A DNA stretch of 64,000 nt, taken from NCBI GenBank assembly GCA_947069175.1, contig CAMTDV010000027.1, forward strand, positions 39,321,369 to 39,385,368. The letters are read 5' to 3'. Of the stretch, positions 47,404 to 59,539 are shown piece after piece (position 1 is the first letter of the stretch; every line of letters begins with the position of its first letter). Under the pieces are notes generated by a model, which was given only the letters and a program-made list of their open reading frames with translations, did not search any database and was not told the origin of the DNA. A program made the translations under genes and the position numbers. This DNA is from Scalesia atractyloides. Taxonomy: Eukaryota; Streptophyta; Magnoliopsida; Asterales; Asteraceae.

Positions 47404-48870
47404 TCATCCCCAAGTTGAGTGGGAATTTCGTCCCGAAATTCACTAGTTGATTCAGCATTATGCGTCATGGTTTTGAAAAATTGAGGATACTTGCACATAA
47501 TTGATCTTCTCGCTCTAATGTGTACTCCAATCCACGTTTCGAGTACCAATGAACTCTCACAATAGGGATTCTGCTGTCTTTAAGAGTTTGACATCTCTAT
47601 TCATGATCTTAACTTGTTCCTTGATAAAACGTAGTTGATCACCAATTTCAACTCTTTGAACGGAAACACAAGTGAGTCATCAGATAGACACTTCTTTAGA
47701 TTCGAGACATGAAAAAAACATTGTGCACGCCGCTTAGATCTTCGGGGAGATTCAATCTATAAGCCACAATGTCGATTCTTTGTACAATTTCAAATGATCC
47801 AATGCAAGACAGAGTTAACTTGCCCCATTTCCCAAAACAGACCACACCTTTCCAAGGTGAGACTTTCAGCAAAACCCTATCACCCACTTGAAGTTCCAAT
47901 GGTTTTCTACATTTATCGGCATAACTTTTCTAATGGTCACGAGCTTCCGCCATACGATTTCTGATTTGAACGAACTTGTTGGAAGTTTCAAGAACGAGTT
48001 CAGGCCAGTAATTTGGTTATCCCCGACTTCAGCCAAAAGAGAGGTGACCGACATTTCCGTCCGAACAACGCTTCAAACGGTGCAGCCTGTATACTAGATT
48101 GGTAACTATTGTTGTAGGAGAATTCCATCAAGGATTGGTGCCTCTCCCAACCATTACCAAAATCGATCACAGATGCTAGAAGTATGTCTTCAAGTGTTTG
48201 GATGGTGCGTTCACTTTGACTATCGGTGTGAGGATGGTAGGCTGTGCTCATATCCAAGCGTGAGCCTAATGATTTTTACTTTGATTGCCAATGATGAGAT
48301 GTAAAACAGGGATCACGATCAGAAATAATAGAGGTTGGCACTCCGTGCCCGAGTAACTACTTCCTTCATGTAAATGCTAGCAAGTTTGTTGTACTTGTCT
48401 GTTTATTTCATTGCACGAAGTGAGCAGATTTAGTTAGGCGATCCACAATCACCCAAATGGTGTCGTTCCCGCTTTGTGTCGTAGGTAACCTAGTGATGAA
48501 ATCCATGGAAATTTGTTCCCCTTTCCACATTGGTAGTTCTAGTTGATGAAGCAAACCCGATGGCTTTTGGTATTCAATCGTGACCCTAGCGCAGGTTAAG
48601 CACTTGTTCACATACTTGTTAGAAGCAGAGTCAATCGATGGCTTTCATGTTAAGCCACTAATAAAGTGCCTTCAGGTCGTGATACATTTTGTTAGAAGCA
48701 GGGTCAATCGAGTATCAAGACTTGTGTGCTGCGTCCATCACAAGTTCTCTTAGTTTCATAGAGTAGGATCCATATTCGCTCCATAAAATAACGAATACCA
48801 TCAGATTTAGTTTCAAGTTGTTTCTCCATGCCCCGCACAAATTTAGCTAGGAGGTTTTCCTTGTTAAGTG
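47404..48870 (-). pseudogene. Tekay-2 integrase remnant
   Basis: Pieces in order from the right: the zinc region with CLTC (48590), then PMWKGEQISMDFITRLPTTQ with the first catalytic Asp, VIVDRLTKSAHF, and TIQTLEDILLASVIDFGNGW with NNSYQSSIQAAPFEALFGRK (48000-48257). The C-terminal VLLKVSPWKGVVCFGKWGKL follows (47696-47899). A chromodomain is not clearly visible. Confidence 0.87.
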
Positions 48871-48949
48871 CTTCGACTTGAGCATTGCAAATTTTTTCTG
48901 GAAGGTTCGAATGAATAGTAAGTAGTAGAGCTCAAACTCACTTGGGTTT

Positions 48950-49400
48950 AGTTTCTTTTTGGCTGAGGGCATCAGCTACTACGTTTGATTTACCCGGATG
49001 GTATTGGATCGCACACTCATAATCATTTAAGAGTTCAATCCAACGACGTTGTCGCATGTTTAACTCATTCTGTTAAAAGATGTGCTTGAGACTGTTGTGA
49101 TCGGTGTAAATCATACACTTGTAACCATACAAGTAATGTCTCCAGATTTTGAGAGCAAAGACCATGGCTCCCAATTTTGAATCGTGGGTAGTGTCATTTT
49201 TCTCGTGAAATTTAAGTTGACGAGACATATACGTGATTACTTTCTCACATTGAATCAACACGCAACTGAGACCCTGAATAGACGCGCCACAATAAACAAC
49301 AAAATCATCGATACCTTCTGGTAACGAAAGATTGGTGCGCTACATAGTTTTTGTTTCAGTATGCCGAAAGGCGGGGCATCACCTCACTTGTAAGTGGTAC
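48950..49400 (-). pseudogene. Tekay-2 RNase H remnant
   Basis: CEKVITYMSRQLKFHEKNDT, THDSKLGAMVFALKIWRHYL and YTDHNSLKHIF (49073-49261) are RNase H blocks. Flanking pieces are readable in other frames. Confidence 0.85.
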
Positions 49401-49439
49401 CCGTTTTAGTTAGAGCTGTTTGAGAATCCCTAAATGAAG

Positions 49440-49875
49440 TCAATTCTTAATGGACTCAATCTTGACTGGATCGACACGTAATCTGGCTTTGTTGACTACA
49501 TGTCCAAGGAAATGGACTTCATGAATCCAAAAGTCACATTTTGGTAATTTAGCATAAAGTTGCTCCCTTTTCATAAGCTCTAAGGTAAGGCACAAGTGAT
49601 CTTCATGTTCCTTCTTGCTTTTAGTGTACACCAAAAAGTCGTTAATGAAGACAATAACGAATTTGTAGAGGTATGGTTTGCACACTTGGTTCATGAGGTC
49701 CATGAAGACCGCTAGTGCATTGGTAACCCTAATGGCATAACTAGGAACTCGTATTGGTCATGCCGAGTTCAAAGGCAGTCTTAGAGATGTCCTCATCTTG
49801 GACTCTCAACTGATGGTAGCCCGATTTCAGATAGGTTTTAGGATAAAACTAAATCCTTGAAGTTGATATTTTTTG
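49440..49875 (-). pseudogene. Tekay-2 reverse transcriptase remnant
   Basis: MDLMNQVCKPYLYKFVIVFI is followed by NDFLVYTKS, so the FIDD active site reads FIND: the first of the two catalytic aspartates is Asn. LKSGYHQLRVQDEDISKTAF lies upstream in another frame. RT similarity ends at about 49875. Confidence 0.88.
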
Positions 49876-51021
49876 ATACTGATCATGATATCTTGGTAAG
49901 TATCGATCATGCTATTTTTGTTGCAATTGGTTATAGTAGATGACCAAATCCCGGTCTTAGAGGAAATAAATACGGAAACAAAGAGGTCGATGAAGTTATA
50001 TATAAGTATGGTGCTTTAACATGGAAAAGGGTGTTGACCTCGATATACCTCACTAAGGTAGAAAAATTATTTTGTGCTCGTGCACTCGATGAACTTAAGT
50101 ATGGCTCGTTGCTCCTCGAGTATCATTCGTAGAGAGTGATTTAACAAAGCGAGGATTCACGCATAATAGAGTTAGCAAGAACTCTGGTATTCATTACAAC
50201 ACAAAAGGATAAGACGTGAAAAACATACCAAAGTGTAGCCACAACCAATGTGTTCAACTTGGTGCAAAACATAAAAGTTTTAGAATCATTAGTAAGAACT
50301 TATCCAATGTCAAGGATGTACTTAGTCGTACGCCAGTTGTATAAAATAGAAATAAAGAACGTTTTTCGCCAATCGAAGTGTTACGTCAATGATGTCGGCA
50401 CAACAAGAGTTAGCCAAAGAAGAATGGTTGTCTTACGAGTTTGTAGTGTCAAGGTTCAACTGAAGCGTCTACCAAAGTTTTTGATCTTGCCTGTGTGCGA
50501 AGGAGGATAAATCCACTATGATTCATGAACTTAAATGAGTTCGTAATTTGTCAAGTCTATAAGAAACCAAATTTGAAAGTGTTGAATTAAGTCATGTGCA
50601 TGAATTAGGAATAGCACATACGTCGTCAAGAGGTTTCATTAGGCGACGCGAAGACATGTTCAAAATGATATGGTGAATTAACAGTACATCACCATCTTCA
50701 GAGCTCAAGAAGTGATCACCAAGGATCGAAAATCGAGTTTATCAAATTCTCTAAGCTAGACCACAATCTTATTGAAGTTTCTGCATGGAGAAGCAAAAAT
50801 GTAGTGTCACCTTGATAATGAAAGTCGATAATAGTAACTAGAAATCGTATTAAACAGTAAGCATCGTCAGTGCAAAGGCTTGTAAAGAGATTCGCATAAA
50901 AGGGAAAAAAACTCTTATGGGATAACGACTCTTGCAATAAAACGAGTAAGATAATTGTTTATGTCATCGCGTTCATCTGAGTGTTAACAAATTTGTATTT
51001 TCGTCTTCCAATGTCCCTAAG
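49876..51021. other. Unassigned sequence inside Tekay-2
   Basis: Lies where RT N-terminus, protease and gag should be. No conserved frame on either strand; open frames such as 50250-50510 have no recognised motif. It may be a replaced or captured segment. Confidence 0.4.
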
Positions 51022-51649
51022 ATAGAGATGGTAGTGGGTCGGGTTCGGGTCGATTGGTAATCCCATACCTGGTTATAAATTCATGTCCCATACCCGACCC
51101 AATACCCGTCGGATATTTGTCGGGTAATTACCCGTCGGGTATCGGGTATACCCATTAGTTTGTTAAAAGATATACTTTGGGATTTCCAAATCCATTTTTA
51201 TTATTATATAATTTTATTAATACAACAATTATTATAAATTAAAAATAGACATTACATATATAAGTTTTATCATGAATTAACAATAACTTTATAACACTTA
51301 TGATTTATATGTATATACTTCACGACATAAAAAATATAAATATTATTATCAAATACATATACAAAAAGAAAAATTATTTTTGCACATTATGAACATACTA
51401 AAATAAATCACTAATAGACAAGGGTTAATAAAAAATAAAAATATAAATTAAAACATTCGGGTAAACGGATATGAGGTTTCGGGTAATCGGGTCAGGTATC
51501 ACCTAATCCCATACCCGACTCATGCCCACGAAAATTTTTAAAACTAATCCCATACTCGGCCCAATACCCGTCGGCTATCTGGTATACCTGTCCCATATGT
51601 GTTGGGTTTCGTCCATACCCGTCGGGTTCGGGTATTTTTGCCATACATA
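51022..51649. mobile_element. hAT-like non-autonomous element of CGGGTA words
   Basis: Ends TAGAGATGG ... CCATACATA resemble the TAGGGATGG termini common in plant hAT-type repeats. The 8-bp flanks CCCTAAGA (51014-51021) and TCCTGAGA (51650-51657) agree at six of eight bases. Both ends are made of repeats of CCCGTCGGGT / CGGGTA words around an AT-rich centre. No transposase. Confidence 0.6.
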
Positions 51650-52936
51650 TCCTGAGACCATAGGAAATCCGTTTGCACGGTTGGATATGCTAGGGTGTAA
51701 ATCAAGTTAGAGTAAGGATTAGACACATAATAGGGTAATGGGGGGTAGCCTTGTGATCAATAGTAATTGTAATATGGTTGTTAGTGTTTTGCTATTTCAG
51801 TTATGGATCGAAGGAACGGGAGGTTGGTGATACTCAAGCGAAGAATTAAGCAAAAAACAAAGAATCCAGCAAATAATCGAAGAATTCCGACAACTATTCT
51901 AGTCACCGGCGGTAGCTCCAGTAGCAGCCAGCAATGTCAATGAAATGGGATTAAAGTTCACTGAGTCACGGTGACGTGGATATATCGTTTGTCCAAAACG
52001 GAGTTCAGATGATAGGGTTTCGAGTTGCGTGATTACAGACGCGTAAAACACTGAGTTCTAGCCACTGTTTTGTTTTTCGATGACTGTTGCGGTGGTTTCC
52101 GGTGACGATGATTGGTGGACATGGTGTGGTTCATCGACACAAACATGTGGACATATTAATCGCCTAAATCCGAGTTCGTTTGGGTCTGTTCTGATCTACT
52201 CGAATATTGACGCACAAAACCGAACGAACCGAGAGTCAGTTATGTGTTCTGGCAGCAACAGCATCAGCGGCGTCAACGGATGACACTAATAATTTTTAGA
52301 TGTTAGGCATGTTGAGACGATTGTGTGGATAGGTATAACACATGAAACAGATGTCGTATGGTTGAGACGATTTGTGTCAGGAGTTCAGAGTAAAATAGAT
52401 GCGCCAAGGATGTTACGTGCGTAAAGGTATGACTTCGTAGAAACTTATATTCTTTGTTAGGATTATTTTGAGATGTGTGAAAAATGTCGAGGATGGCTTT
52501 TGGGAATGTTTTTAGGTAACGGTAAATCATGGGTCTTGTACGCAAACGGACGCGTTGGTTGTATGGTTTGGGATGGTTTTAAGCCGAGCTTGCAACCTTC
52601 TGATTTAGAGTAAATGGGTGGGTATTGTGATTAAGTCGGTGGTTTAGGAACCAACGGTTCCTTGCCACTAGCGTGTTGTGCTTTCGTATTAGAGTTTAGG
52701 ATAATTCATTCTCACCTAAGGTATATCATGTTTACATATTTAGTTTGCACATAAGTCATGGTGTTGTAAAAAAAAACTATGCACATGTTGATACCAAGTA
52801 ATACAATTACCATGTAGGTATCTATGTATGACGAACCTTGCAATCAGGAGTGTGGTGTCATTGTCGTTTCCATTAAAGAACGGTTATGGTCTATTTTCAT
52901 AAAAAAAATTATATTTTAAACCTAGTTTACTATAAC
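51650..52936. other. Unassigned sequence, probable Tekay-2 leader
   Basis: Non-coding in appearance. The frame at 52080-52283 has no recognised motif. The right end holds the primer site. Confidence 0.4.
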
Positions 52937-52954
52937 CAATGGCTCTTATACTAA
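52937..52954 (-). promoter_or_regulatory. Tekay-2 primer binding site (decayed)
   Basis: The minus strand GATTAGTATAAGAGCCA corresponds to the Tekay-1 site GATTGGTATCAGAGCCA with three differences, in the same place beside the LTR. Confidence 0.75.
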
Positions 52955-52957
52955 TCT

Positions 52958-55219
52958 GTCACACCCTCAAAATCCACATGTGGAGTTATACCACGAGGCG
53001 TGTGACTCAAAAGGATCAAGCCACTAATCATGTTGAACAAATATTAAAGTTATTAAAAATCGTCCCAATTAACACGATTAGTGACTAAGTTTTAATGTCC
53101 AAAACACAGTTTGTATTGCAGCGGAAAATATATAAGGCAAAACCCATCAAACCTTAAAACCACAAGTTTAATAAACATTAAAAAGATAAAGTTTATATGA
53201 ACCACCCACTCCAGCCAATTGCAATGTTCATCCAAAGTTGTACATACTGACCTTCAAAGCATGCAATAGTGTATCAGCATAACGTTGGCGAGTTCACGGT
53301 TTTTGGTAAATTATAAAGTAAGTTCACATGCTAAAGCATTAAAAACCAAGACTCGGGTAGCTAACCCTCATCAAGCAACTAAGCCGTGTAGATACCCAAA
53401 ACTGACGTAGTAAGTTTTTGTGCCCTCCATCAATGACTATCCTCATTGATGCAAAAGGAAAGGTCAATAGTTCACACCCGGCTCCCAGCACGGTTTGAGG
53501 TTTATCGAACCTAATAGCTCTATCAACTAACACCCCGTCTGCTAACCCGGCAAGCTAATCGGTATAATGTGTATGGACTTTCATGATAGAATTTGAGTTT
53601 AGTTAAAAGTACTATCCCAATCAGGGATAATAGTGTTTAAGTAAAGCTCATAAGTTCTACACGTTTCTAGCAATTAGCATGCTAACAAGTTGTAACATAA
53701 TATTTCATGGTGTGGTTTTCATGCACATGTTCATAATATAACCTACGACATGTCATATATCATTTATACAATCATTAAACAAGTGCGGACACTAAAAGTA
53801 GCAAGTTCAATTCTTGTAAGCTTATAAATAATGCATAGCGAAATTCACTGAAATTAGACTGTTTTATAAAGCTCGTTTATCATACTTACGGAATTGCAAA
53901 ATATATGATCTTTTTTTGTGATGTACCATCTATGGGATTAGCCTTGTGTTAACTTTTTAAATTCTAACTTTTCGGTGAAAAAATTAGAAAAATCATTTAC
54001 TATACAGTGGATAGATTGGTCATTTTCTAACTACAACTTACGAAAAAATTCATTTAAAAATCCTCTGTTACTCAATTGACCGGTTTCCACTTGGAGATTC
54101 ATATAGACCCTTAAGACTATCTATTGTATAAATTCATGACCAAAATCTATGTATTCACCAAGTTATGACATAAAATACAACACACAAATTCTGCAGAAAA
54201 ATGCAGCTTTGACCACTGAAACGAAATAATTCATTTAAAATATCAAACGACATCGAAAAATTATGATTCCTGTGCCATTAGAAGCATATTTCAAAATTCC
54301 AAGTTTTAGACTAAAGAAATAGTGGATTTCATTATGTTTGATCTTGTTACAGCCAACACAATTCAGCTGTAAAGATTTGGACAGAATCTGTTTACTTTAA
54401 CCTCTTCCCAAAAACATGTTTATGATCTTGTTTACCCCAAATCCGACCCGTACATCATAAATACCCCAAATACATCATATTAAACAAATAAGTATCATTA
54501 ATATCAAGTTATAATCTAGACCCTAATTTTTAAATCATAAGAAACATCAAAATTGACAAGAAAATTAACTTGTAAGCGATAAAGGGTATTGAAATCGATC
54601 AAGAAAGCCACCAATTGCAAGATCCAAGCACAAATCAAAGTGGAATGCTGTTTTGAAGGCATAATTTTGAAATTATAGTGGAGGTGGGGCTGCCATACCT
54701 ATTTGGGGGTTTAGGGTTGGGTTATGTTTTTTTTAACTAATTAAAACCCATGGGAGGGCCTTTTGGTGTGCTTTTGTAACTTTTGTGGGCCCTTTCTAGC
54801 TAACAAAAGCCCACCAAACCATTTTTACTAATTTTTAATAGCCCAAGTCTATAAAATAAAACCCACTAGTTTGTTTATAAAAATAAATATTCTTATAACG
54901 CTAGATCACACAAAAACGCACATTGTGCGCAATTAGGAGAAACAACTAATAAGTAGTCCATGCAATCAAATAACATATAATTCCACTCAGTTATATTATT
55001 ATTTCTATGTTTGCAACACTATATCCATGTTTCACCACTGTTTGAGGTCAGACTTGTGTGTAGTTTGGTAATTCGGTTCCCGAATTATTGTTACGTGAGT
55101 GTTGGTGTACTGACCACACTGACACACTTAACCAACCAATATGAAGTGAAATGATATAATGATTGTTTGAAATTATGTTAAAGATAACGGAGTTAACCTA
55201 AAAAATCTTAGCTATCACA
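52958..55219 (-). repeat. Tekay-2 5' LTR
   Basis: A 2.26-kb LTR starting TGTCACACCCTC and ending GCTATCACA; partner of 45632-47181. Confidence 0.88.
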
Positions 55220-55691
55220 GTTACAATTAGTGAACCATACGCCGTGAGCTTGTACTCAAAGGATTGAAACCCGAGATTCGTGGGTCAGTAAAGATGTTTA
55301 AACCTAGAAGTTTCCATGATGCGTTTGGGTTGGCCAAAATACAAGACATCAACAACTCCAATTTGGTTAAGAAACTCAAGGAGATTGAAGGTGGCTCCAA
55401 ATATAGGGAGGGTGGGAATGATAGTTCTAAGGTAACTCCTCCAATCAATGCTACAAAACTTCCTTTACTACCAAGTCCAACAACTGAGCCACCGGCTTCT
55501 AAATCGGGTACTCTTAGTTCGAGGTGTTTGACGGGTGATGAACTCGAGTTGAAAAGAGCAAAAGGGGAATGTTTGTGGTGTATAGAAAGGTTCGTTTCAG
55601 GGCACAAGTGTAAGAAAAAACAACTTTACATACTCAAGGTGGTAGAGGATGAAAAAGAAGCAACAAAAGTGGATGAAGACAAGGTTCCTTG
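55220..55691 (+). pseudogene. Gypsy-C gag, C-terminal part
   Basis: Continues the frame cut at 45631: VTISEPYAVSLYSK, a stop, then LKPEIRGSVKMFKPRSFHDA, and a zinc-knuckle-like CLWCIERFVSGHKCKKKQLY near 55568-55627 (C-x2-C, G-H-x-C). A natural stop at 55690 precedes the purine tract and LTR. One in-frame stop interrupts it near 55264. Confidence 0.85.
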
Positions 55692-55735
55692 AGCCACTTT
55701 TTTAGGGCAAAAACTAGGTTAAGGTGGGGAAGTAT

Positions 55736-55950
55736 TGTTACGTTATTATTATATTATTATTACTAATTAAGAAGTCTACTGCTACTATTTTTATTATTAA
55801 GTTGAAGGTTTGTTATGTTTTTATGGTTAGTTGGATGGTGGAGGTTGTTATAGCATGAATTATATGTATGGGCTATGTATCAATGAAATAATATATGAGA
55901 TTTGGTGAAATCCTTTCTTTCTAATTTGGTCCTACTTCTCCAATCTGGTG
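55736..55950 (+). repeat. Gypsy-C 3' LTR
   Basis: Begins TGTTACG after AAGGTGGGGAAGTAT. Its second half matches 44843-44985. Confidence 0.6.
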
Positions 55951-56062
55951 TAACCCTATGACAATTCTCCCATTTTGCCACCTTTAGATATTGCTGTATA
56001 TTAATGTGTTCTTAATGGACATCTTTTCTCATTAATGTGTCGAATTTTACTCATTCTTACAG

Positions 56063-56173
56063 GGAGAAAAAGAACATTGATTTTAAGAGAGATACCTAAA
56101 GATGCTGTTGAAAATCTGCTAAGTTAGAAGGATGCTTTGGTAGCCTGTGACATAGCAGTTTTTGTTTATGACA
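56063..56173 (+). pseudogene. Miro pseudogene block 5
   Basis: Starts after TTACAG and encodes GEKRTLILREIPKDAVENLL, S, a TAG stop, then KDALVACDIAVFVYD, and ends at a GTAAAC donor. The phase continues exactly from block 4 at 8148. The CDIAVFVYDS segment is the strand and loop of the second Miro GTPase domain. Confidence 0.9.
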
Positions 56174-56619
56174 GGTAAACATATTTTATTCTAATCATCT
56201 AGAGGTGGCCGGATGCGGGTCCAATCGGGCCAGGTGATGTTAATACCTAACAATAGAAGGGTTACATTGTAATTATTAAATAGTATAGGGTGTCATTAGT
56301 TGGTTTGTTGAGTAGGTTGTTTACTTGAAGAGAATGGATGGCGTCAATAAATGAAGATTATTTCTTCTCCTCTTAGTGTTCTTCTTCTCTTCTTTAATGA
56401 TCTTAGGCTCGATAACCAATTTGTATCATAACACGTGACCATAAACACTTTTTCCTAAAAGGCTAAAAAAAACTTTTGGAGTTGTTTATTAATAATTGGC
56501 TTAAATATGGTTACACCAAATAGAATTTTTTATCTACTAAAATGCTAATTTTTGGTGATCATTTGCTACCACATTTGTATGTTTATTCACAACTGCTTAT
56601 TTTCTTCTTCAATTTGTAG

Positions 56620-56769
56620 TTCAAATAAGTCTTCATGGATAAGAACAACAAAGTTACTTGGTCAAGTTGCGAGTCACGGGGAACTACTAGTTATGAGGTT
56701 CCTTACATCATTTTTGCAGCTAAAGGCGGCCTTGAACCAAATCCAACTGCATAACAAGATTCAACAAGA
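56620..56769 (+). pseudogene. Miro pseudogene block 6
   Basis: SSNKSSWIRTTKLLGQVASH, then after a one-base loss SYEVPYIIFAAKGGLEPNP, a TAA stop and QDSTR. This corresponds to the Miro segment with S-S-x-x-S-W, V-A-x-H-G and G-Y-E-V-P-C-L-x-V-A-A-K-x-D. Where other GTPases have a base-recognition Asp after A-A-K, a Gly is found. Confidence 0.88.
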
Positions 56770-56940
56770 GTATACATCTTTATTAGTTATAAAATTTAGT
56801 TGATGTGTTTGACTCATTCCCTCTTTATCTTTTCTTTTCATATTTGATATGAGATAAAACGCAGCACAAATTGATATCTTCATTAGTAAGAGGTGTCATA
56901 TGTGCAAATTATTTAATAAATGAACTATTTGTTATTCTAG

Positions 56941-57059
56941 TTGACCCATGATATGGGAATAGTGGCTTAGGTATCCATAAGCACAAGGTTGAGAGAATTC
57001 AATAACGTATATAATAGAATTGTAAGAGCAGCAAAGCACCTTCATTTGAGGTTTCCCAG
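56941..57059 (+). pseudogene. Miro pseudogene block 7
   Basis: THDMGIVA, a TAG stop, VSISTRLREFNNVYNRIVRA and AKHLHLRFP, then a GTAAAG donor. It matches the end of the second GTPase domain (T-Q-D-x-G-I-E-A-P ... F-N-N-V-F-R-x-I-V-x-A-A-E-H-P-H-L). The membrane-anchor exon expected next was not recognised. Confidence 0.85.
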
Positions 57060-58067
57060 GTAAAGTGAATTTATTCATGGTATTATTGCTAATGTTATAG
57101 AAAGTGTTGCCTTTTTTGTTTAAAATAGTGCCTTTCAAATGTTAATACTTACAACTACATTGAAAAAGTGGAACATTCTAGTGGTATTATGGTCATAAAA
57201 ATGACAAGTATCTTTACATTCTTATTTGAAACTTCTTATCTATAATTAAGTCTAGCAAAACGTGTGAGTCAAGTCGTCGATTGAGTCAAACGGGTTCCGA
57301 AAAACACGAGTTCGGGTTAACCTGGGTCTTTTTAAATATGTTAGACTAGTTATGTATAGTTATGGTATTTAAAATGGATCTGTTTGTAATATTGCACTAT
57401 GTAGACCTACTGTAATCTTATTTGGCATATAAGTCAATATAAACATCATTTCTGGTTTATCTAGTATTTTTCTTATACGGGTTCATATGTGTGTTTTGAA
57501 TTAGTAGTTTAAAACACAGTTGCGTAATCTGACTTGTTTGAGTATGTATTTCAGGTTGGTGGAGGTGCGATGCGTCAACTCTTAAGGGTAAAGGTTCCGT
57601 GTGAAGACTGGCTGTGTAACGACAGGGCTTAGGGGGTTGTTGAACTTTGAATTATGTCTTGTTTGGACATATGTTTTGTTGAGATTTCATTGCATTTTGT
57701 TTTTAGGTTAAAATTTCTATTGTGTGTTTGGCGTCTTAAAAAAATGGTTTCTTGTGTAGTTCCAATAAGTAACATGCCTAAGTTTTAGGGTGTTACATAT
57801 GTGGAGTCAGGTATGATAAAGTTATGTTGGACATGGGTATTTAGCCATGTATATGAATGTTTATATCTGTTGAGTGGATTAAGCTCCAAGAATCAAGAAG
57901 AAGAACAAGAACACTTGCAACAATTTTCTCTGCCTTTTTCAGAAAGAAATAGAATTCATAAATATAAATTCAACCCTAATCTAAAGTATTCTATATATAT
58001 ATGCACTTTATTAGGGAATGATGTGTCTACAAAACAACATATCATAATAGTCTAAAATCCCGTATTT
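57060..58067. other. Miro downstream intron/flank
   Basis: No coding block recognised. The piece at about 57555-57640 follows a TTTCAG and could be a decayed last exon or UTR, but its translation does not match the Miro tail. Confidence 0.4.
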
Positions 58068-59528
58068 TGATAGTTATTTGTTGTAATTCTGTTTATGGTT
58101 TAAATGTTTGTTTACGAGTATTTTACAAACTCCTAAGTAAATTGGAGGATTTCCGGGCCAGAACCCTATCTTATTGAATATGTGTTGAATGCAGGCCCAA
58201 GTTTGTGTTTACCGGTCGTGTGCATGGAAGAGAGTTACGAATCGTGGGCCAACTTTCCCATGTTTATGACATACTATTGGAAACCCTAGATCAACAGGAA
58301 CAACTATCCCTTGTTTATGGGCAATGACTTGAGTTCTGGTATACAGTCATAAATAACCCAAAGGCAGATGGACCGTATATAAACAAAGAGATTCACAAAA
58401 ACCCTAAGATAGGTTGGATGAAACAAGAGAAGAAACGCGAAAAGGGGGTTGTTGAAGTTTAAGGATTCAAGATAGGAGATTCATGAGAAGATTTAAGGAA
58501 GAAGAATGTACAGGGGAGAAAGAGATTATCTCTTACTGAGTTAGCACCCTTCGTATTACCGATTCCCATTAATTTATGTCATGTATTCACTTAATTTAGT
58601 TGCTTTGTTTGTTATTATGAGTAGTTAACAATGGAATAGCCGGTTAGGGTATGATGATTCTTGTTACTATGCAAAGATTTGGTTGATTTTGTTATGAAAG
58701 TGTGTTTCCAGTAAGGTTTACTTATGAACTTGTGATAGTATAATATGTATGTTGAGTGTTGATGTCCAAGTGAGTTTATGTGGGTGATTTAGGTCTTTCT
58801 ACGAGGGTATGCATTTTAGACTAGTTTCATTTATATTTAGGCTATATATCGATCATTATCTAGGGCTGGATGCTTAGTAGGCAAAGGATAAACTTAGTTG
58901 GATATTGGTAATTCATATGGGTCACCTATGGGAAGAATCCGATTACATGGGTTTGGAAATTAGATAATGGTTTGCTTTAAATTGTGTAATCTTGATAGTA
59001 ATTCGCTCAGTTCATTAATTTGGATTTCTTAGGAATATAAGAGACTCTTATATCACAAGGGATAAGTAAATGTTTAAGCTACATGGAACCATTTAGTTGG
59101 GTGTGTCTATAGCCTGGTTATTTGGGGAAATGGGGTTAACTTGAGAAGGCTCTAGCTTTTCAACATTGCACCCTAGTCTACTAGTGACAACGATGACGAG
59201 TTTTTCATAAGAACCATAATCAATTGTTTTGCAAAAGTAATAACATGATTCTGAACTTAACTGGTTGTCTTTCTATCACTGTTTTCTAAACTTAATTATT
59301 TAAGTTTCTTACTGTTTTCTCAATTCTAAAAAGTTACTTAGGTTAAATATTACAAAAGAGGTAGGTTATAGATCTTAATGTCCATAGATTGATACTTGCA
59401 TAGTTACCTAGACTATGCTATATACTGATAGGTACGCTTGCCTAGAACATATGTAGTTAGTATTTAGTGTTTTTAATCCTTAAAACTTGGTTACGTTATG
59501 TGTTAATTTAATTGTTACTATCTAAGCA
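58068..59528 (+). repeat. Athila-type 5' LTR
   Basis: About 1.46 kb, TG...CA ends approximate, with a TATATAAA box at 58376-58383. No matching 3' LTR in the window, so the start is inferred from the TGATAG terminus and the primer site. Confidence 0.6.
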
Positions 59529-59539
59529 CGGTAAGTTTT

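Larger units (their letters stand above)
45632..55219 (-). mobile_element. Tekay-2: degraded Ty3/gypsy chromovirus inside Gypsy-C gag
   Basis: Identical 5-bp flanks GTTAC (45627-45631 and 55220-55224) and related LTRs (45632-47181; 52958-55219). The minus-strand order is integrase C-terminus, integrase core, integrase zinc region, RNase H, RT from left to right. Gag and protease are absent; 3 kb of unassigned sequence plus a hAT-like element occupy that place. Frames are far more broken than in Tekay-1, so it is older or faster decaying. Confidence 0.9.
44843..55950 (+). mobile_element. Gypsy-C: Ty3/gypsy gag fragment with LTR ends, split by Tekay-2
   Basis: LTR-like ends (44843-44985 and 55736-55950) share the phrase GAATTATA...GGTGAAATCCTTTCTTT. 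A decayed primer site TATCTGAGC follows at 44986-44994 and a purine tract AAGGTGGGGA lies at 55721-55730. Only gag lies between them (45079-45631 and 55220-55691), once the Tekay-2 insertion is excluded. Pol has been lost, so this is an internally deleted derivative. The gag type (W-F-P-G-x-D-V-E-G-W; C-x2-C-...-G-H-x-C) resembles Reina-like chromoviruses. Confidence 0.7.
96..57059 (+). pseudogene. Miro-type mitochondrial Rho GTPase pseudogene, split by nested retrotransposons
   Basis: Seven collinear blocks read as a plant Miro GTPase: the segment between the EF-hands, the EF-hand-2 region, the linker, and the second GTPase domain with its P-loop (GPKEGGKSS). Miro proteins sit in the outer mitochondrial membrane and act in mitochondrial morphology and transport (family knowledge). 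Blocks end in GT and begin after AG with compatible phases, so this is a genomic copy and not a retrocopy. The first GTPase domain would lie left of the window, and the C-terminal membrane anchor was not found. Lesions seen: frameshifts in blocks 2, 3 and 6, and in-frame stops in blocks 5, 6 and 7. Retrotransposons occupy two introns (354-6887 and about 8889-55950). The alternative, a working gene with misread bases, is unlikely given six or more independent lesions. Confidence 0.87.

Noticed and set aside
57555..57640. Possible last Miro exon after TTTCAG
   Set aside because: The translation shows no match to the expected membrane-anchor tail.
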